A stretch of DNA of 64,000 nucleotides from positions 40,698,501 through 40,762,500 of the forward strand of contig NC_072896.1 of assembly GCF_027943255.1 (NCBI RefSeq). Direction: 5' to 3'. The translations under genes were made by a program, and so were the position numbers. Shown piece by piece: positions 1 to 11,938 of this stretch. Under the pieces are notes generated by a model. The model did no database searches and was not told where the DNA came from. It saw only the letters and a list, made by a program, of their open reading frames with translations. Each line of letters begins with the position of its first letter. Position 1 is the stretch's first letter. This DNA is from Anastrepha obliqua. Lineage: Eukaryota > Arthropoda > Insecta > Diptera > Tephritidae.

Positions 1-612
1 TAAAATGAAATATTGGCTTCCAAGCTGTAAATTGTATTGGCGCACAATAGCAAAAAAATAGTAGAAGGAATTGGAATTCATGGTCTAGGCAACCAATTGA
101 TGTGGCCGATATGTCCACCATGTAAACTAAACAATACATTAAACTTTTCATCGATAGTTAGCAAATCACCTTTGGATTAGAGTGGCAATTTGAGAATTTC
201 CACAATGTATTATATAAACGTTGAACAGAAATGTTAAAGACACTTATTTACTCGAATAGCTGGTTTGTGTAATAGTCATAACGAAATTTTGTTTACGTTC
301 AAAAAGGCACCTTTTACAAGCAACTGGCTACAAGTCAGAATAAAGGAGGTTTTCACCGGTATTGAAATATGAGCACATCATATAACGCCAATTGCTGAAA
401 AAAATTTTACTGTAATGTTAGCATCACAAATTCTAAAAAACGTCTAATAGCAATCAAAGATCACCACACAAAAACCTATTTTTAAAGTATTACACGATAT
501 AATAAATAATGAAATGATATTTTTTATTATATATCAATATTTCAATTCAATGTTTTCATATTTTACTTGCGACTTTGAACTAAAGTGTTGCAAGAGGTAT
601 TCTGCATTAATA
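1..612. other. AT-rich intergenic DNA, no gene seen
   Basis: No open reading frame with a recognisable protein, no tRNA-like fold and no terminal repeats were found in this stretch. It is the left flank of the DD41D transposon that begins at 613. Confidence 0.5.
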
Positions 613-1920
613 CAGGGTGGCTGATGAAAGCCGCTACCAAAAAAAAATTGAATAACTTTTTTTCTTTTTAAGTTATCTGTTCCATTTTTGTTTTAACTTG
701 CAGATTGATCTTTAAAATTTATTAAAATGGATAACTGGGACACGCAAACAAGAATTTGGATAGTCCGCTATCACGCACTGGAATCCGTAGTTTTGGTACA
801 GAGAGAATACAGGCGGATGTTTGGCGGCGATCCCCCGAGCAGATGGACCATAATGAGACTGGTGAATAATTTTGCTGAGCAAGGAACAGTCGCAAGAAGG
901 CCTTATCATCGAAACCCACCAGTTCGGACGGAGGAAACGATCGCTGCTGTAGCTGCAGCTATACAAAGCAATCCAAGGGTTTCAACAAGAAGCTTATCTG
1001 CTCAACTTGGTGTCAGCCGACAGTCTTTGCAAACAATAATGCACAAAGATTTAGACTTATTTCCCTACAAAATTCAAATGGTTAACCAACTGAATGCAGC
1101 AGACTTGCCGATTCGCCTGGAATTTTGCCAGAAGATCCTGCAAATGGTGGGAGAAGACCAAAACATGTTAAACTGCCTTTTCATGTCTGATGAGGCCCAT
1201 TTCGATTTAAACGGCAATGTGAACAAACAAAATTGTCGAATATGGAGTACTTCTAACCCACAGATACTCCACGAGACGGATTGCATCCTCTTCGCGTGAC
1301 AGTGTGGTGTGTGGTTTCTTCACGCTGTATTGTCGGGCCTTATTTTTTTGAAGAAAATGGTCACACCGTTACGATTACTGGAGACCGTTATTTGAAAATG
1401 CTGAAAGAATTTTTCTATCCAGAACTACGCCGAAAGAGAATTCCTTTCAACTCTGTGTGGTTTCAACAAGATGGGGCAACGTCTCACATAGCCCAGACTG
1501 TTATGACAGAGTTGCGCCGAAAATTTCCCAATAAACTGATTGCAAGAAACTCCGAATTTCGTTGGCCCCCCAGGTCGCCTGACCTTACTGCACCTGACTT
1601 TTTCTTGTGGGGTTTATGTAAACAAGAAGTTTATAAAACAAAGCCAACAAATTTGGATGAACTAAAACAATCTATTCGGGCAACAATTGCGGCTATTCCT
1701 GTCGCAACTCTCAAAGCAGCAATGAACAACTTTTTACTAAGATGCCGCACTTGTGTCAACGAGCATGGGGGGCATTTAAATTCAATTATTTTTAAAACTA
1801 GTTAAGCTACATTTAATAAAATTTAATGACCTTCAACTTGAAAAAAAATAAATTAATTCCATACACTAAAAAAAAAGTTATTTGAGTTTCTTAATGTAGC
1901 AAAATTCATCAGCCACCCTG
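613..1920 (+). mobile_element. rosa-like (DD41D) Tc1/mariner-superfamily transposon
   Basis: The ends are perfect 16-bp terminal inverted repeats reading CAGGGTGGCTGATGAA inward from each end, with looser similarity continuing inward. A TA dinucleotide lies immediately outside each end (611-612 and 1921-1922), the target duplication expected of the IS630-Tc1-mariner superfamily. The element is 1308 bp and carries one transposase reading frame, which is broken once. The TIRs are intact, so it could still be a substrate if an active transposase exists elsewhere; that is inference. Confidence 0.9.
727..1805 (+). pseudogene. DD41D transposase, single frameshift
   Basis: Two overlapping frames (727-1299 and 1281-1805) together encode a full-length transposase. 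The N-terminal half has a paired-like helix-turn-helix region (around residues 10-110). Catalytic Asp 1 is in MSDEAHF, Asp 2 in FQQDGATSH and Asp 3 in APDFFLWG. I counted 41 residues between Asp 2 and Asp 3, which defines the DD41D (rosa-like) group. The frame changes near 1278-1290, consistent with loss of one base after an HET motif. Downstream reading resumes with HPLRVTVWC and runs to a natural stop. No other stop interrupts it, so it is a recent pseudogene. Confidence 0.88.
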
Positions 1921-1929
1921 TACAAGTAT

Positions 1930-2420
1930 ATAGGTTGAGTTAGGTTGACCTGGCTGGCTGAAAGCCATCACATAGACCTATTGGTCCTTAGTGTTACCAG
2001 ATGAAGCCAGACCTTTACGTTTATCTGTAGTAGACATCTTGTATTACGTCTGTCTCTTTTGCGAATCTAAGTAAACTCTTAAGCTCTATCCCCGAGAGGC
2101 ATTCTAACTTCTCATTTTGGAAAGCTCTTAAGCATTTTAATCTGGTTCTAGCTAACGCAGAGCAAGAACATATGATAGAAGGTGTTCTAGCGTTTCTCTC
2201 TCCCTTTCAGTTCATTGCAAAACCTGCAGCTATCGTTGTTTGTAATTCCTATCTTGTATGCGTGTGCCGCTAGCAAATTGTGGCCTGCCAGCATATCTAG
2301 GATAGTTCTGCTTTCTTTTCTGGACAGAGCTAGCATAATTTTCGCGGTTTTGCAAGTTGCTAGATTATTCCACCTCCTGTCTTAAATAGACATATTTTCA
2401 GCGACGTCATTGTATATCGT
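1930..2420 (-). pseudogene. Non-LTR retrotransposon 3' remnant (Jockey-like)
   Basis: Read on the minus strand, about 2150-2360 gives a decayed frame containing LDMLAGHNLLAAHAYKIG, then CRFCNELKG, then ETLEHLLS after a frameshift. This order (a GH..L motif, a Cys-x2-Cys pair, then E-x-x-x-H) is the C-terminal segment following RNase H in Jockey-like LINE ORF2 proteins. The sequence between it and the transposon at 1920 looks like the 3' UTR. There are stops and frameshifts, and no intact frame. Confidence 0.6.
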
Positions 2421-2689
2421 ATTTGAAGATTTCAGTATGTCGTTTTCTTATTCAGATGGTATGTAAACAGCGCTTTTGGCATTCTCATCTACAATTTCAT
2501 ATATAAGTACATAAAATATTTGGAGAAGAATGACTCTTCTGTGTACTAAGTAATCAAAAGCCCAGTGCATTCCCAAAGTGATGTCCATTCTCCTTTTCTT
2601 CTGAGCCAAAATATCAAGTATCAAGCGATTCCGCAATGTCACCAGCTGATTTGAAAACCGAATATTTCATTGGAACTGATACGCGTGTA

Positions 2690-3137
2690 CAGTAGGTTCT
2701 GTTTTTATGCGGTAGATACGTTCCGCAAGAAACAGCATAAAGAAAAAACAGCATAAAAAAAGCTACTAGTTCTATAGTAAAACTATAGATACGTTTCAAA
2801 TGCTAAAACCGCATAAATCTGAAATAATCGCATAAAAAAGGGCACTAGTCCCATATTATTACTATAGATACGTTCCATAGACCGCATGAATCTGAAATAA
2901 TTAAATAAAATCGCATAAACAAAATATTGTATCTTTGAAAATTATATCTTTATATATCTTCCATACTTGTAGGGTTAGCATTTCTGATGCAATCTGTGAT
3001 GAGTTTTTGCTTAGCTGGTTTAGAATCTTGTTTATATGTACAATTCCCCATAGGTCGACATGCATTTTGTAATTTAAAAAAAAACCGCACTATTTCAAAA
3101 CCGCATAAAAAAAGCCGCATAAAAACAGAACCTACTG
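2690..3137 (+). mobile_element. TA-flanked MITE, copy 1
   Basis: The 448-bp element is bounded by near-perfect inverted repeats starting CAGTAGGTTCTGTTTTTATG, with TA on both sides (2688-2689 and 3138-3139). It encodes no protein. The interior repeats short motifs such as CCGCATAAA and CGTATCTATAG. A second copy lies at 21126-21550 in the opposite orientation. TA duplication and TIR-only structure fit a non-autonomous Tc1/mariner-superfamily element. The autonomous partner is not in the window. Confidence 0.85.
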
Positions 3138-3807
3138 TATTTAATTTCTTTGTGAAGATTGTTCGCAAAGCTATCGCAGTCTTCTTTTTTCAACAGATTT
3201 TCAGCCTTATTGTCAGACAGTTCCGAATAGATGAAATGTCACATCCGTGACATGGTTGCCTTGATTTAAATTTTGACTCGCTCAATGAAGTAGGGGGCGT
3301 TCAAACCTGTATTTTTTACAACAGCAGCACATCAATTCTTCACTCATCGCTCGAGCACCATCGTAACATTTACAATAAAAAATAAACATAATTAGTATCT
3401 TCATATTTTGTCATTTTCAGTTTACGTATGCGACATTTTACGCCGCATCGAACAACCATGCTTGAGATTTCCTTTAAATTTTTAGAGTCGAAAGAAAAAC
3501 AAAATACTTGTTTATACCAAAACCCTTGCGAAAACGAATGAAAGAGGCTGAAATTATTAATTTCTTCATTTCTCGTATTTTTTTATCTACTTTCAGCAAA
3601 GTTACCGCACGATTATTTATTCTAGCGACAAATTAGGGAGCATGAAGAACAGAAAATCAAGGACAGGAAATAAGCATATCACCTTATTTAAATATCTTTC
3701 ATTTCAAATCAATTTAACAAAATTTTAATTTTCCATATTCTTTTCTTACGGGATTGATTCCAAAAAGTAAAAATTTTTCTCAGGTTCTCAGACATTTTAA
3801 AATATGT
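3138..3807. other. Intergenic, no gene seen
   Basis: AT-rich sequence with no supported coding or RNA feature. Confidence 0.4.
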
Positions 3808-3929
3808 GCCATCTGGAGTCGGCTCAAAGCTGTAGATCCTCCATTAGTGGAACTACATTAAGACGCACACAACAAATAGGAGGAGTAGCTTGGCCAAACA
3901 CCTAACAGAAGTGTACGCGCCAATTATTT
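3808..3929 (+). repeat. tRNA-derived SINE fragment (3' part)
   Basis: Matches the 3' half of the SINE seen complete at 11939-12260: GGAGTCGGCT, then a dyad CCTCC...GTGGAAC, AAATAGGAGGAG, and the closing TACGCGCCAATTATTTA. The tRNA-like head is absent and several positions have diverged. Confidence 0.75.
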
Positions 3930-4919
3930 ATTTTAAATATTGGTGTCAGTTAATTTGGTTTTGAATATTTTGATGGCTTTTTTCGATGCTTTGCGCAGGC
4001 AATACTTTCTATAAAATCAAATACGTTAGAATTGATTGGCAGTTTATGCTTAACAATACTGAACATTTTTTCGTTGACAGAGGCTACATGCGAGCAAGGA
4101 AAAAGAAGCAGATTAAATAATTATATAAAGAATATATAAAAAATTGGCTACAACTACTCGCAACAAACAAATTCAATACAGCGTCACCAGATATATTAGG
4201 AGAAACTGGCCCAATTAAACAGCAAGTTGTTAACAAGCTGAGCTACTGAGTAAATTTGTTATTACTTTCTCATAAGAATGGTTCATTAAGTTACGTGAAT
4301 TGACCTTACATAAGCTGAGAAGGCATAGAAAGCAGCTAAAATTCCATTAATTAATACGTTATAATTCTTTTCTTTTCTATAAAACGTGTTTAAAATTTTC
4401 GATGCGATATTTCTCATATGCCGTTCCAATGTAAGAGCTTTACACAAAAACTTTAAGTATTTGAAGTGAATTTAAAATTAGAACTTTTTACGCCGATTTA
4501 CAATTAAAATTTACATTAGGTGTGTATGCACGACCGCAGGCAACATGGCGTATGAGCAACATGATCGAGTGGTGCATTTGTATGTGCATCAACAATTCAA
4601 ACCACAAACCAAAAACCTACATAAAATACGAGTTTTCGCCAGGCGTGTATACGTGCAATGAGCCATCAAGTAGTTTTAGATCTAAAACAACAACGATAAA
4701 TGCGACGGCCGAGAAATTTACTGCAATTAAAAAGAATGATTACATTAAAACGTTTTATTTTGTGTAAGGCTGTGGTGTGCCGTTGCGAATTGCCAGCGTA
4801 ATCGTTTAAGTATTTGAAGAAGACACTAATTTTCACTTTAATATTTTGAACTTTTTTCTTTCACTTTTTGTATAGAGTATGACCGTAGTAGCAGTGTAAG
4901 GTAAGTAGTAGAAGTGTAA
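3930..4919. other. Intergenic, no gene seen
   Basis: No recognisable gene. An open frame at 4522-4767 has no similarity to a known family and no supporting signals. Confidence 0.4.
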
Positions 4920-5365
4920 GGGCTCGAAGTCTCGTACATTAAACACCGAATTATAGAAAAAGTTTTTCCTAATAACCAGGGCCGTAGGGAGCATATCCGG
5001 GCCCGGGGGAAAATTGCAAATGCGGGCCCTTTAGAAATTCTGTCTAATTCATATAAATACGTATAATCTCGAGTCCGGGCCCCTCTGAAAACTCCGGGCC
5101 CGGGGGAAAAAGTACCCGATCCACCCCCTCCCCCTCCCTCTCGTCGGGCCTGCTAATAACGGTCGCCCGTTGGCAGGCAATGGCACACCTCCCAGTGTAT
5201 TTCTGCCATGAAAAAGCTCTTGATGAAAAACCATCTGGCCGGAGTCGGCTTAGAAGTGCAGGTTCCTCCATTTGTGGAAGAACATCAAGACACGCACCGC
5301 AAATAAGAGGAGGAGCTCAACCAAACACCGAAGCAAAGGGTGTAAGCGCCAATTATAAATATATA
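4920..5365 (+). mobile_element. tRNA-derived SINE interrupted by an hAT MITE
   Basis: The left part (4920-4976) carries the SINE segment from the B-box region to the AAAAAGTTTTTCCTAATAAC linker. The right part (5153-5365) resumes with CTAATAACGGTCGCCCG and continues to the AATTATAAATATATAC tail. The junction is an 8-bp duplication created by the element inserted at 4977-5152. The first 60-70 bp of the tRNA-like head are missing. Confidence 0.85.
4977..5152 (+). mobile_element. GC-rich hAT-type MITE with 8-bp TSD
   Basis: A 176-bp insertion in a SINE. The octamer CTAATAAC lies directly on both sides (4969-4976 and 5153-5160), the duplication length typical of hAT elements. The imperfect inverted ends are CAGGGCCGTAGGGAG at the left and, inverted, CAGGCCCGACGAGAG at the right. 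The body is strikingly GC-rich in an AT-rich genome, with repeated CCGGGCCCGGGGGAAAA blocks. It has no coding capacity. A longer relative, truncated at its 3' end, is at 59498. Confidence 0.88.
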
Positions 5366-6315
5366 CATTTTGTCAAAAAAGTACGGAGAATCGTTCAATA
5401 AAACGCAAAAATAATTGTTAAACCATCAAAATTTATTTTGTCGCCTTCAAAATAGGCTTAATTCGAAACAATACACATATGCCAACAATTAGTCCAGTCG
5501 TCAAAGCTCCTTTTAAACGCGTTTGAAGAGAGCTTCTTCAGCTCCTTCTGCGAATTCTCCTTAATGGCCTCTATCGACTCAAAGCGGCGTCCTCGGAGTG
5601 GCAATTTAAGTTTTGGGAAAAGGTCACAGGGGGCTAAATGCGGTGAATACGGTGGTTCTTCGATGATATTTGTCGAGTTTTTGGTCAAAAAAGTGATCAT
5701 AATATGAGCCTTGTGAGACGGTGCGTTACCATGGTGCAAGATATAGATTTTCTTTCCACGAATTGGGCCGTTGGGCAATTTCCTACGCACATTCTCTCTC
5801 AAACTTCGCATAACTTCCAAACTATATTCTTTATTCACCGTAGAACTATTTGGAACGATTCCCGAGTGCACAACACCATGATAATCCAAGAAAACGAGTA
5901 GCATGTCTTTCAGTTTTGACCGACTTTGACGTGGTTTTTTGGGTTTCAGATCATGTGGATGGCGCCAATCAGCCGTCTGCTGACTGGTTTGCATGCCAAA
6001 CTCATATACCCACGTCTGATTACCTGTTATGACGCGCTGGATAAACGTTGGGTCCGAATTCACTTGCTCAAGCATGTCTTCAGCCACCTTCTTCCGATGA
6101 ATTTTTTGAAAGAAATAAAACTCTAACCCACGCGTCTCATGCCCAATTGACGATGTAATATGTTGTTAATTGATTCGTAAGACACGCTAAGATCCCGAGC
6201 TACCGCCCTCAAACCTAAATGATGGCTTCCCAGTACCATTTCCTTGACTTTGTCGACGTTTTCATCCATTGAAGACGTTGATGGGCGACCAGATCGGCGC
6301 CCCCATATACGTAGG
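5366..6315 (-). pseudogene. Mariner (DD34D) transposase, truncated and catalytically dead
   Basis: Minus-strand frames 6123-6315 and 5458-6087 join into most of a mariner transposase. RRSGRPSTSSMDENVDKVKE begins the readable part. A frameshift near 6120 separates this from FQKIHRKKVAEDM. The first catalytic motif reads TGNQTW where TGDETW is usual, so Asp is Asn. The second reads LHHGNAPSH where HHDNAPAH is usual, so Asp is Gly. The third (LAPCD) keeps its Asp. The N-terminal helix-turn-helix half is missing beyond 6315, so no right-hand inverted repeat is visible. Two of three catalytic residues are lost, so this copy cannot be active. Confidence 0.88.
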
Positions 6316-7339
6316 TTAGTATAATAAACAGACCAAGTGAGCACACGCTTTTGTGATGTAAAAATATTGTGCATATAAAGGGTACCCTAATGCATGTGTA
6401 TGTATGTATACGCTTGCTCTCACGTACTTTCATGAAAGCAAACAAATGTGAATATATTTGTATACTTTGATACCCTTCCGACGTAAAATATTTTAGGGTA
6501 TAGTGAAATTATGATACGCTTTGCATAATTTTAACATCACGAGCATGCACAAGGTGGAGTTGACCGAGATTAGCAATGATGACACTGACATTTTAGTTTC
6601 GCTAACGGGCACTGTACCATCTAAGATAAAAAAGTCATTTTACAAAGAAAAAAAGAGTGGCAAAAATAGTAGGTACTAACAGTGGTAGTAAAAAGTGTAC
6701 ATACATAAATAAGTATGTATGAGGACTGTAGTACAATTAAAAAATATTTGCAAAGCCACGAATACATATCAATACTCACATACTCGTACTCTTTTGGAGT
6801 AATAAGCAATCATCGAAGGAAAGACAACCATTGCGAATACATACATTTAACGAAAGCTCCAAAAATCTTTAAGAAAAATAGTTATATCTACTACGTTAAC
6901 AGAGAGCAGATCATTATACTGAAATACAAAGATTTATAATCGCCATCTAAGATCAAGTCAAATTCTCGCAGCCGCTAACTATACACGAAAAGGCGAAAAT
7001 TATATACCAATAAATAGCGAATAACCTACAATTAACAGAAAACAGGGATCTCTACAACAACTGTACTCCATCAAATATCTTAGAACAATAGAATAATATA
7101 TATATCCACGTGTGGTACTCTGGATGAACTATACAACATAATTGTTCTGCCTAGTTAGGTGGGTAGCTCTTCGATAGGGCTAGAACACCACTAAATTAGA
7201 GAGTGAGAGTGTAGAAAACTGCATGTATTGACAGCACTGGAGCGTGCAGAACATGCTCCACTGCCGCCCTTAACGTCATTCTGCACTTACTTCCCGTTTA
7301 TCTTCAATTTCAATCAATTGCCGCTCTGAGCGCCTTAGG
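6316..7339. other. Intergenic, no gene seen
   Basis: AT-rich, with scattered ATAC/ATGTATGT microsatellite-like words. The short open frames resemble nothing known. About 7140-7300 looks like LINE debris but has no readable frame. Confidence 0.4.
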
Positions 7340-7640
7340 TTAGGTAGGACATGGTAACATTTTGAGGTCGATTTCTCCTTCCTTCTCTGTACTTCGTACA
7401 AATCTCTCCATCCGCAAACTAGGTTTTGGGGGTTGTGCTAAAACTATCTTTCCATGCAGGCTGGATTGGAAGGAGCGGAGAGTCTGCACGGGCATGGGTA
7501 AATCTATTTTCAACGATGGATCCAAGATGGAATCTGAAGTTGGAACGGGGGTTTTCCCTAGATCAGCCAATATTCCAGTCTCCTTTAAACTGCCGAAAAC
7601 TAGTGATTTTCTGATAGTCAAGCTGCGTTCAAGGAACTGT
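7340..7640 (+). pseudogene. LINE RNase H fragment
   Basis: On the plus strand one frame reads SIFNDGSKMESEVGTGVF followed by NIPVSFKLP. This matches the start of the RNase H domain in Jockey/I-like LINE ORF2 proteins, where a TDGSK motif carries the first catalytic Asp. Here Thr has become Asn but the Asp is kept. There is no intact ORF on either side. Confidence 0.6.
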
Positions 7641-7984
7641 CGTCCCCATCTTGCACCTCTCTTCTAGTTAACTGATTAAACGTCTCGAATGTGCAGAAAG
7701 CATTTCTCGTATCTGAGTTCCAGGGCATAAAAGCATAGATGAAAATGAAGTGGCCGATGAGCCTGGAAAGTATGGACAGAATCGGTTTCAGTAGTCCATA
7801 AAATTTGGAAAGTCTCGACTACTCAAACAGAAGAATCATCTGGAACAGTGACAATTGTTTGTGAATCAATCAGTGAATATTTTGAGTTTTAAAATAAACA
7901 AAATATAACAATTGAGTGTCGCGTGTTAAATTGTGAAAGCACGAATGAGAATAAAGTATCCGAATGCAGTTTTTATTTCCCTTT

Positions 7985-8345
7985 TTCCCACCAAAATGTA
8001 TTGCTTGGCTCTCCACTGGCTTCCTTTAATTCGTCTTCTTCCTGCCCAAAAAGCCCAATGGTGTCAAATCGCAAGATTTCGACGCTCATTTAACTTCGGA
8101 AACTTCGTTCACAATGGAGCCATTGTTTCATATCTTGCCAAGTCCATGTCAGGCCATAAGAACTTTCCTATCACTCCACCAGCCCAAAAACCCCACCAAA
8201 CAGTGTCTCTTTGTGGGTGCATAGTGTTTTCTTGAATTACATGTGGCTATTCAGTAACTCCGTTTAGATGAAAATGTGCCTCATCGCTCATGATGATTTT
8301 TTTGCAGAACGATCATTTTCATAAAACGTTTAAAACACTTTTACG
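7985..8345 (-). pseudogene. Rosa-like (DD41D) transposase fragment
   Basis: Minus-strand reading gives IIMSDEAHFHLNG, the first catalytic Asp motif shared with the 613-1920 element. A degraded segment with in-frame stops follows, covering the region normally between Asp 1 and Asp 2. No ends were recognised. Confidence 0.7.
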
Positions 8346-9884
8346 CGTTGTTCAACTGCGTTTCGCTCTATGACCACGTTTTCCAAAGCCATTAATGCCA
8401 ATTGTCTAAAAGTGCAATTCCAAAGAAGTCCAATGATTCCAAAAGAGAATTTGACTTTCGCAATCTTTCTCTTTTAAGGCTCACTTTTGATTTATCATTC
8501 CATTGCCCTAGCAAACCTCTGCTCCTTTTTCAAATAGCTTATGAAATGGTGAATAGGAAACGTGCGCAGCGTGCATGCTATAACCATACGTTACATCAAG
8601 CTACTTCCCTGAAGAGTAACTCCGGAGGCGGGAGGTTGAATAAATTTAAAATAAATTTAAAAACTTTAGTGTGCGCTTACAGGACCCAACAGCTATAAAG
8701 CCCAAACAAATATGCCTGCAAACGAGTACATCCCAAATCTCAAGAAATTCTCACTGTCATCATTCCCCCCACTCCCCCCAAGCTAACCACAAAGCTAAGA
8801 ATCAGAGATTGTCATCGAAATATCTACTTTTAAGATTGAACTTTTACTGCATAAATAGTGTTAAGAGAATAAAATAGAGAATGTTCCTTTAGAGAGAAAG
8901 TATCCAGTCAAAATTGGTTATTTTCTCACAAGTCGATTGCTCTGTAAGTTTTCAAGCAAATATGTTTTGTTAACTTCGCTTTAAAGTGATAGTTTTCCCC
9001 TACAGAGTACAAATATATAAACAATATATGTATATGTATGTATGGGTATATGTATCTACCATGCTCACGTAGAAGCACTTGTGTTTTCCTATTCGTACAG
9101 CGACATGCGGTAACACTTTCATAAATTAACAAGCACACTTCAGGGCGCATTAAATCGTGTTTATTGTGCGTTAGTGCTCCCAGTAAAGCGCAAGAGCATT
9201 CAGGCGATCACAAAAATACTAGGGATATACTAAACATAACTACATTTATGAAAATTTCTAACATTGAAGACTAAAAATGTTATTCTAATAATCTTATCTG
9301 TATGTACGCTAAATTTCTACTACATACACATAGAATGTATGTTGGGGTAATGTAATCAATGTTTGAGCACATCGTAATGAATTAAAAATCAGTGTTAAGG
9401 CAATAAGAGGAGGCTTTACCAATTGTTTAGTGATGATTAATACTGTGCTTACTTATCAAATTATCCATTTTTTGTAATATAAAAACAAGTTTTGAAACAG
9501 TTGTTTACTTACTTATTTTTTTTTTTTTTTTGCTTTCCTCAACACGTAATTTCACAACTAATTTTCTCCTTTAATATTTGTTTAACTGTAGCAATTTGAC
9601 TTTAAACGCAAAGATGAACTCATACAAAATATTCAAAAATATTGTTACTTCCTTGGTTGCCACATTAGTAGCAGCATCGCATGAGTTCATAACATATCCC
9701 CACCTTGATCAAAAAGTTTCTGGAACAACCAGAAATTGACGCTCTAAGCCAACTCAGCCCCAAAATGTTCTTTGTTACGTTGTTACATCTGTGGTTAATA
9801 ATCTGGGCAGGCGGTGGCGTTAATCGAGATTAACGACATAGGAATTAAGGTGAACTAATACCAATCGTGTCGTCCGAATGGATA
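8346..9884. other. Intergenic, no gene seen
   Basis: No supported coding feature. A T-homopolymer lies around 9519-9532. Confidence 0.4.
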
Positions 9885-10112
9885 CAAACGCTCCGGCTCT
9901 GAAAGTATTCGATGCGGTACCAGCTGGTGGTAGTAGAGGAAGAGGAAGACCTCCTCTGCGTTGGAAAGATCAGATGGAGAAGGACTTGGCTTCACTTGGT
10001 GTGTCCAATTGGCGCCGGTTAGCACGAGAAAGAAACGACTAGCGCCCTTTGTTAAACTCAGCCAAAATCGCGTAGGCGGTTATCGCGCCAATTAAGAAGA
10101 AGAATACCAATT
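9885..10112 (+). pseudogene. RTE/CR1-like LINE 3' fragment, copy 1
   Basis: Shares a near-identical block with 57570-57745. It encodes the pattern LRWKDQMEKDLASLGVSNWR followed by RRLARERN, the conserved tail downstream of the reverse transcriptase in RTE/CR1-like LINEs. It is closed by CGGTTATCGCGCCAATTAAG. It is 5'-truncated and interrupted by a stop. Confidence 0.65.
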
Positions 10113-10379
10113 ACCAATTAGCAGCTAGACATAAGTCTCATAATTTAAGCGGATTAGGAGAAACAATATTTGCAACATTAAAATTCTGGAACAATATGTG
10201 CTATTTCTAGCAATTTCGTTTTATATTTACTTTAAAAATGTGTTTTTTCAATATCAGATGACAAGCAGAAAGAAATTTTCAACCATATTTTACTGACAAA
10301 ACTATCCGGTAAACAAATCAGCTGTTCACTTATCCCCATAACAACCGTCTGTCACACTACAATTTTAATCAGAATTAAT

Positions 10380-10815
10380 CTCGCTTATATCGACAATTGT
10401 CAAAGTTCTCAACATGCTGATTAAGGAAAACGGTCCAGAAAACAAAACCAAAAGTTCTGCTAACAGAAAAATATTCTTTTCACACATGAGAATATTGTCG
10501 CTGCTGAAAAAGTTTTTAATAAGCAAAACAAGAAAATCTATGCTAGAACATCTAAAGACACAAAAAATGTTATTCCAATGTTTCAGCGTGGCCACCATCC
10601 AGCCTCCGTAATGGTTTGGTGAGCAGTGTCTTGTAAAGGCGTCTCTTCATTTCAGCGAAAAAGGCGTTAAGACTAGGGCAAAAGTGTACCAGGAGGATGT
10701 CTTAGAAGACGTGGTGAAGCAATTGAGGAGTAGTCTCTTTAATGGAGAGGGTTGAATTTTCCAGCAAGATTCCGCTCGAGCCCATCATATCTACAACGGG
10801 CTTTACTTGTAACAT
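10380..10815 (+). pseudogene. DD37D-type Tc1/mariner transposase fragment
   Basis: One plus-strand frame runs from ENIVAAEKVFNKQNKKIYAR through VMVW-stop-AVSCKGVSSFHF, then EKGVKTRAKVYQEDVLE, then IFQQDSARAHH. Order and motifs match the central part of the transposase type represented by the deleted element at 41178-41901. Two in-frame stops and the loss of everything after the second catalytic Asp make it a fossil. Confidence 0.75.
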
Positions 10816-11103
10816 AACTTATGGCAGGATTAAGTATATGTAGCATACTGTTGGTAAAAACGGCTTCAATTCCAAAACATTTAATTGTATTTATAACTTT
10901 TTCTTCAAACGGAAACATAGGAAATATGCAACGAACTCCCTCAAGGCAGCTTTTCTTTAGCCTATATAAAACTAAGATGCACAAACTAAATAACGATCAA
11001 GCAACCCTTTCTTAATTTGCAGACGATTTTGGCGTAGCGAGAAAAATTAAGCATACCATAAGCAACCGGAAGTTAAAATTTTTTAAATCAGCGAGATGTT
11101 TAA

Positions 11104-11817
11104 GGGGGGAAATCAGTTTAGATCGATCAAAAAATCGATTTTTTTTATTGCATAAATCGTTAGTATAACTACTCAAGAATATGTGGTAAAAATTTTAAAG
11201 CGAAATTAGCATTATTCCCGATTCTATGAGCACTTAAGTGACTGCCCGTCGGTTCCGCACCGTAGCGCGCGTTAGTTAGAAGGACGTTTTTCTCGAAACT
11301 ACTTTTTTTCAACTGGTGGGAATTCTAACTTAAAAAGTTATCGGCCAATCGTTCTAAAATGTTTAGGGATTTTTTCTTCATTCAATTCTAATCTATATGA
11401 ACCTAATTCTGGGATTATATTATTATTTAAAATATGGTTTTTTAAGCAAAATAGATAAAAAAATATGGTATAAAAACTACTTTGTGTTCAAGCGTCTCAA
11501 AAGCATGCAATTTTCAATATTTTTTACCACAATTAGGTTCATATTCCTAGGAAATATGTTGTTAATAAAAAAAACATTCCTGTCGATTTCAGAGAAAAAT
11601 TACAAGTTCAGAAAGACACTCGGATGGCGATCGTCCATGGACAGCACGCTCTAACGCCACTATCTCCCGCGGAAATTGCTTCAAAAAAATTTAAAAGTGT
11701 ACCTAAAAATATAAATAAAATATCCTCTAAACTTAAACAATTTCTGATTTTTCCTTCTTTGTTCAAAAAATTCTCGAAAAACACCAAAATTTTAGCCTCC
11801 TAAATCGGTTTCCTCCC
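11104..11817. mobile_element. TTAA-flanked MITE (GGGGGG-end family)
   Basis: TTAA lies on both sides (11100-11103 and 11818-11821). The inverted ends are GGGGGGAAATCAGTTTAG at the left and, inverted, GGGAGGAAACCGATTTAG at the right (14 of 18 match). The 714-bp interior has no protein of known type. The TTAA target suggests piggyBac or Kolobok mobilisation. It is related in sequence to 13163-13897 and in end structure to 15601-16331. Confidence 0.7.
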
Positions 11818-11938
11818 TTAAAAGCCCACACTTAAAATTCAATTTCGGTAAAATCAAATGTATGTAATCTAGCAAAACGAAAACTTTCAGCGCCACTAGT
11901 TGGCATCAAAATATTTAGTAAGTTATACCAACGCTTCG

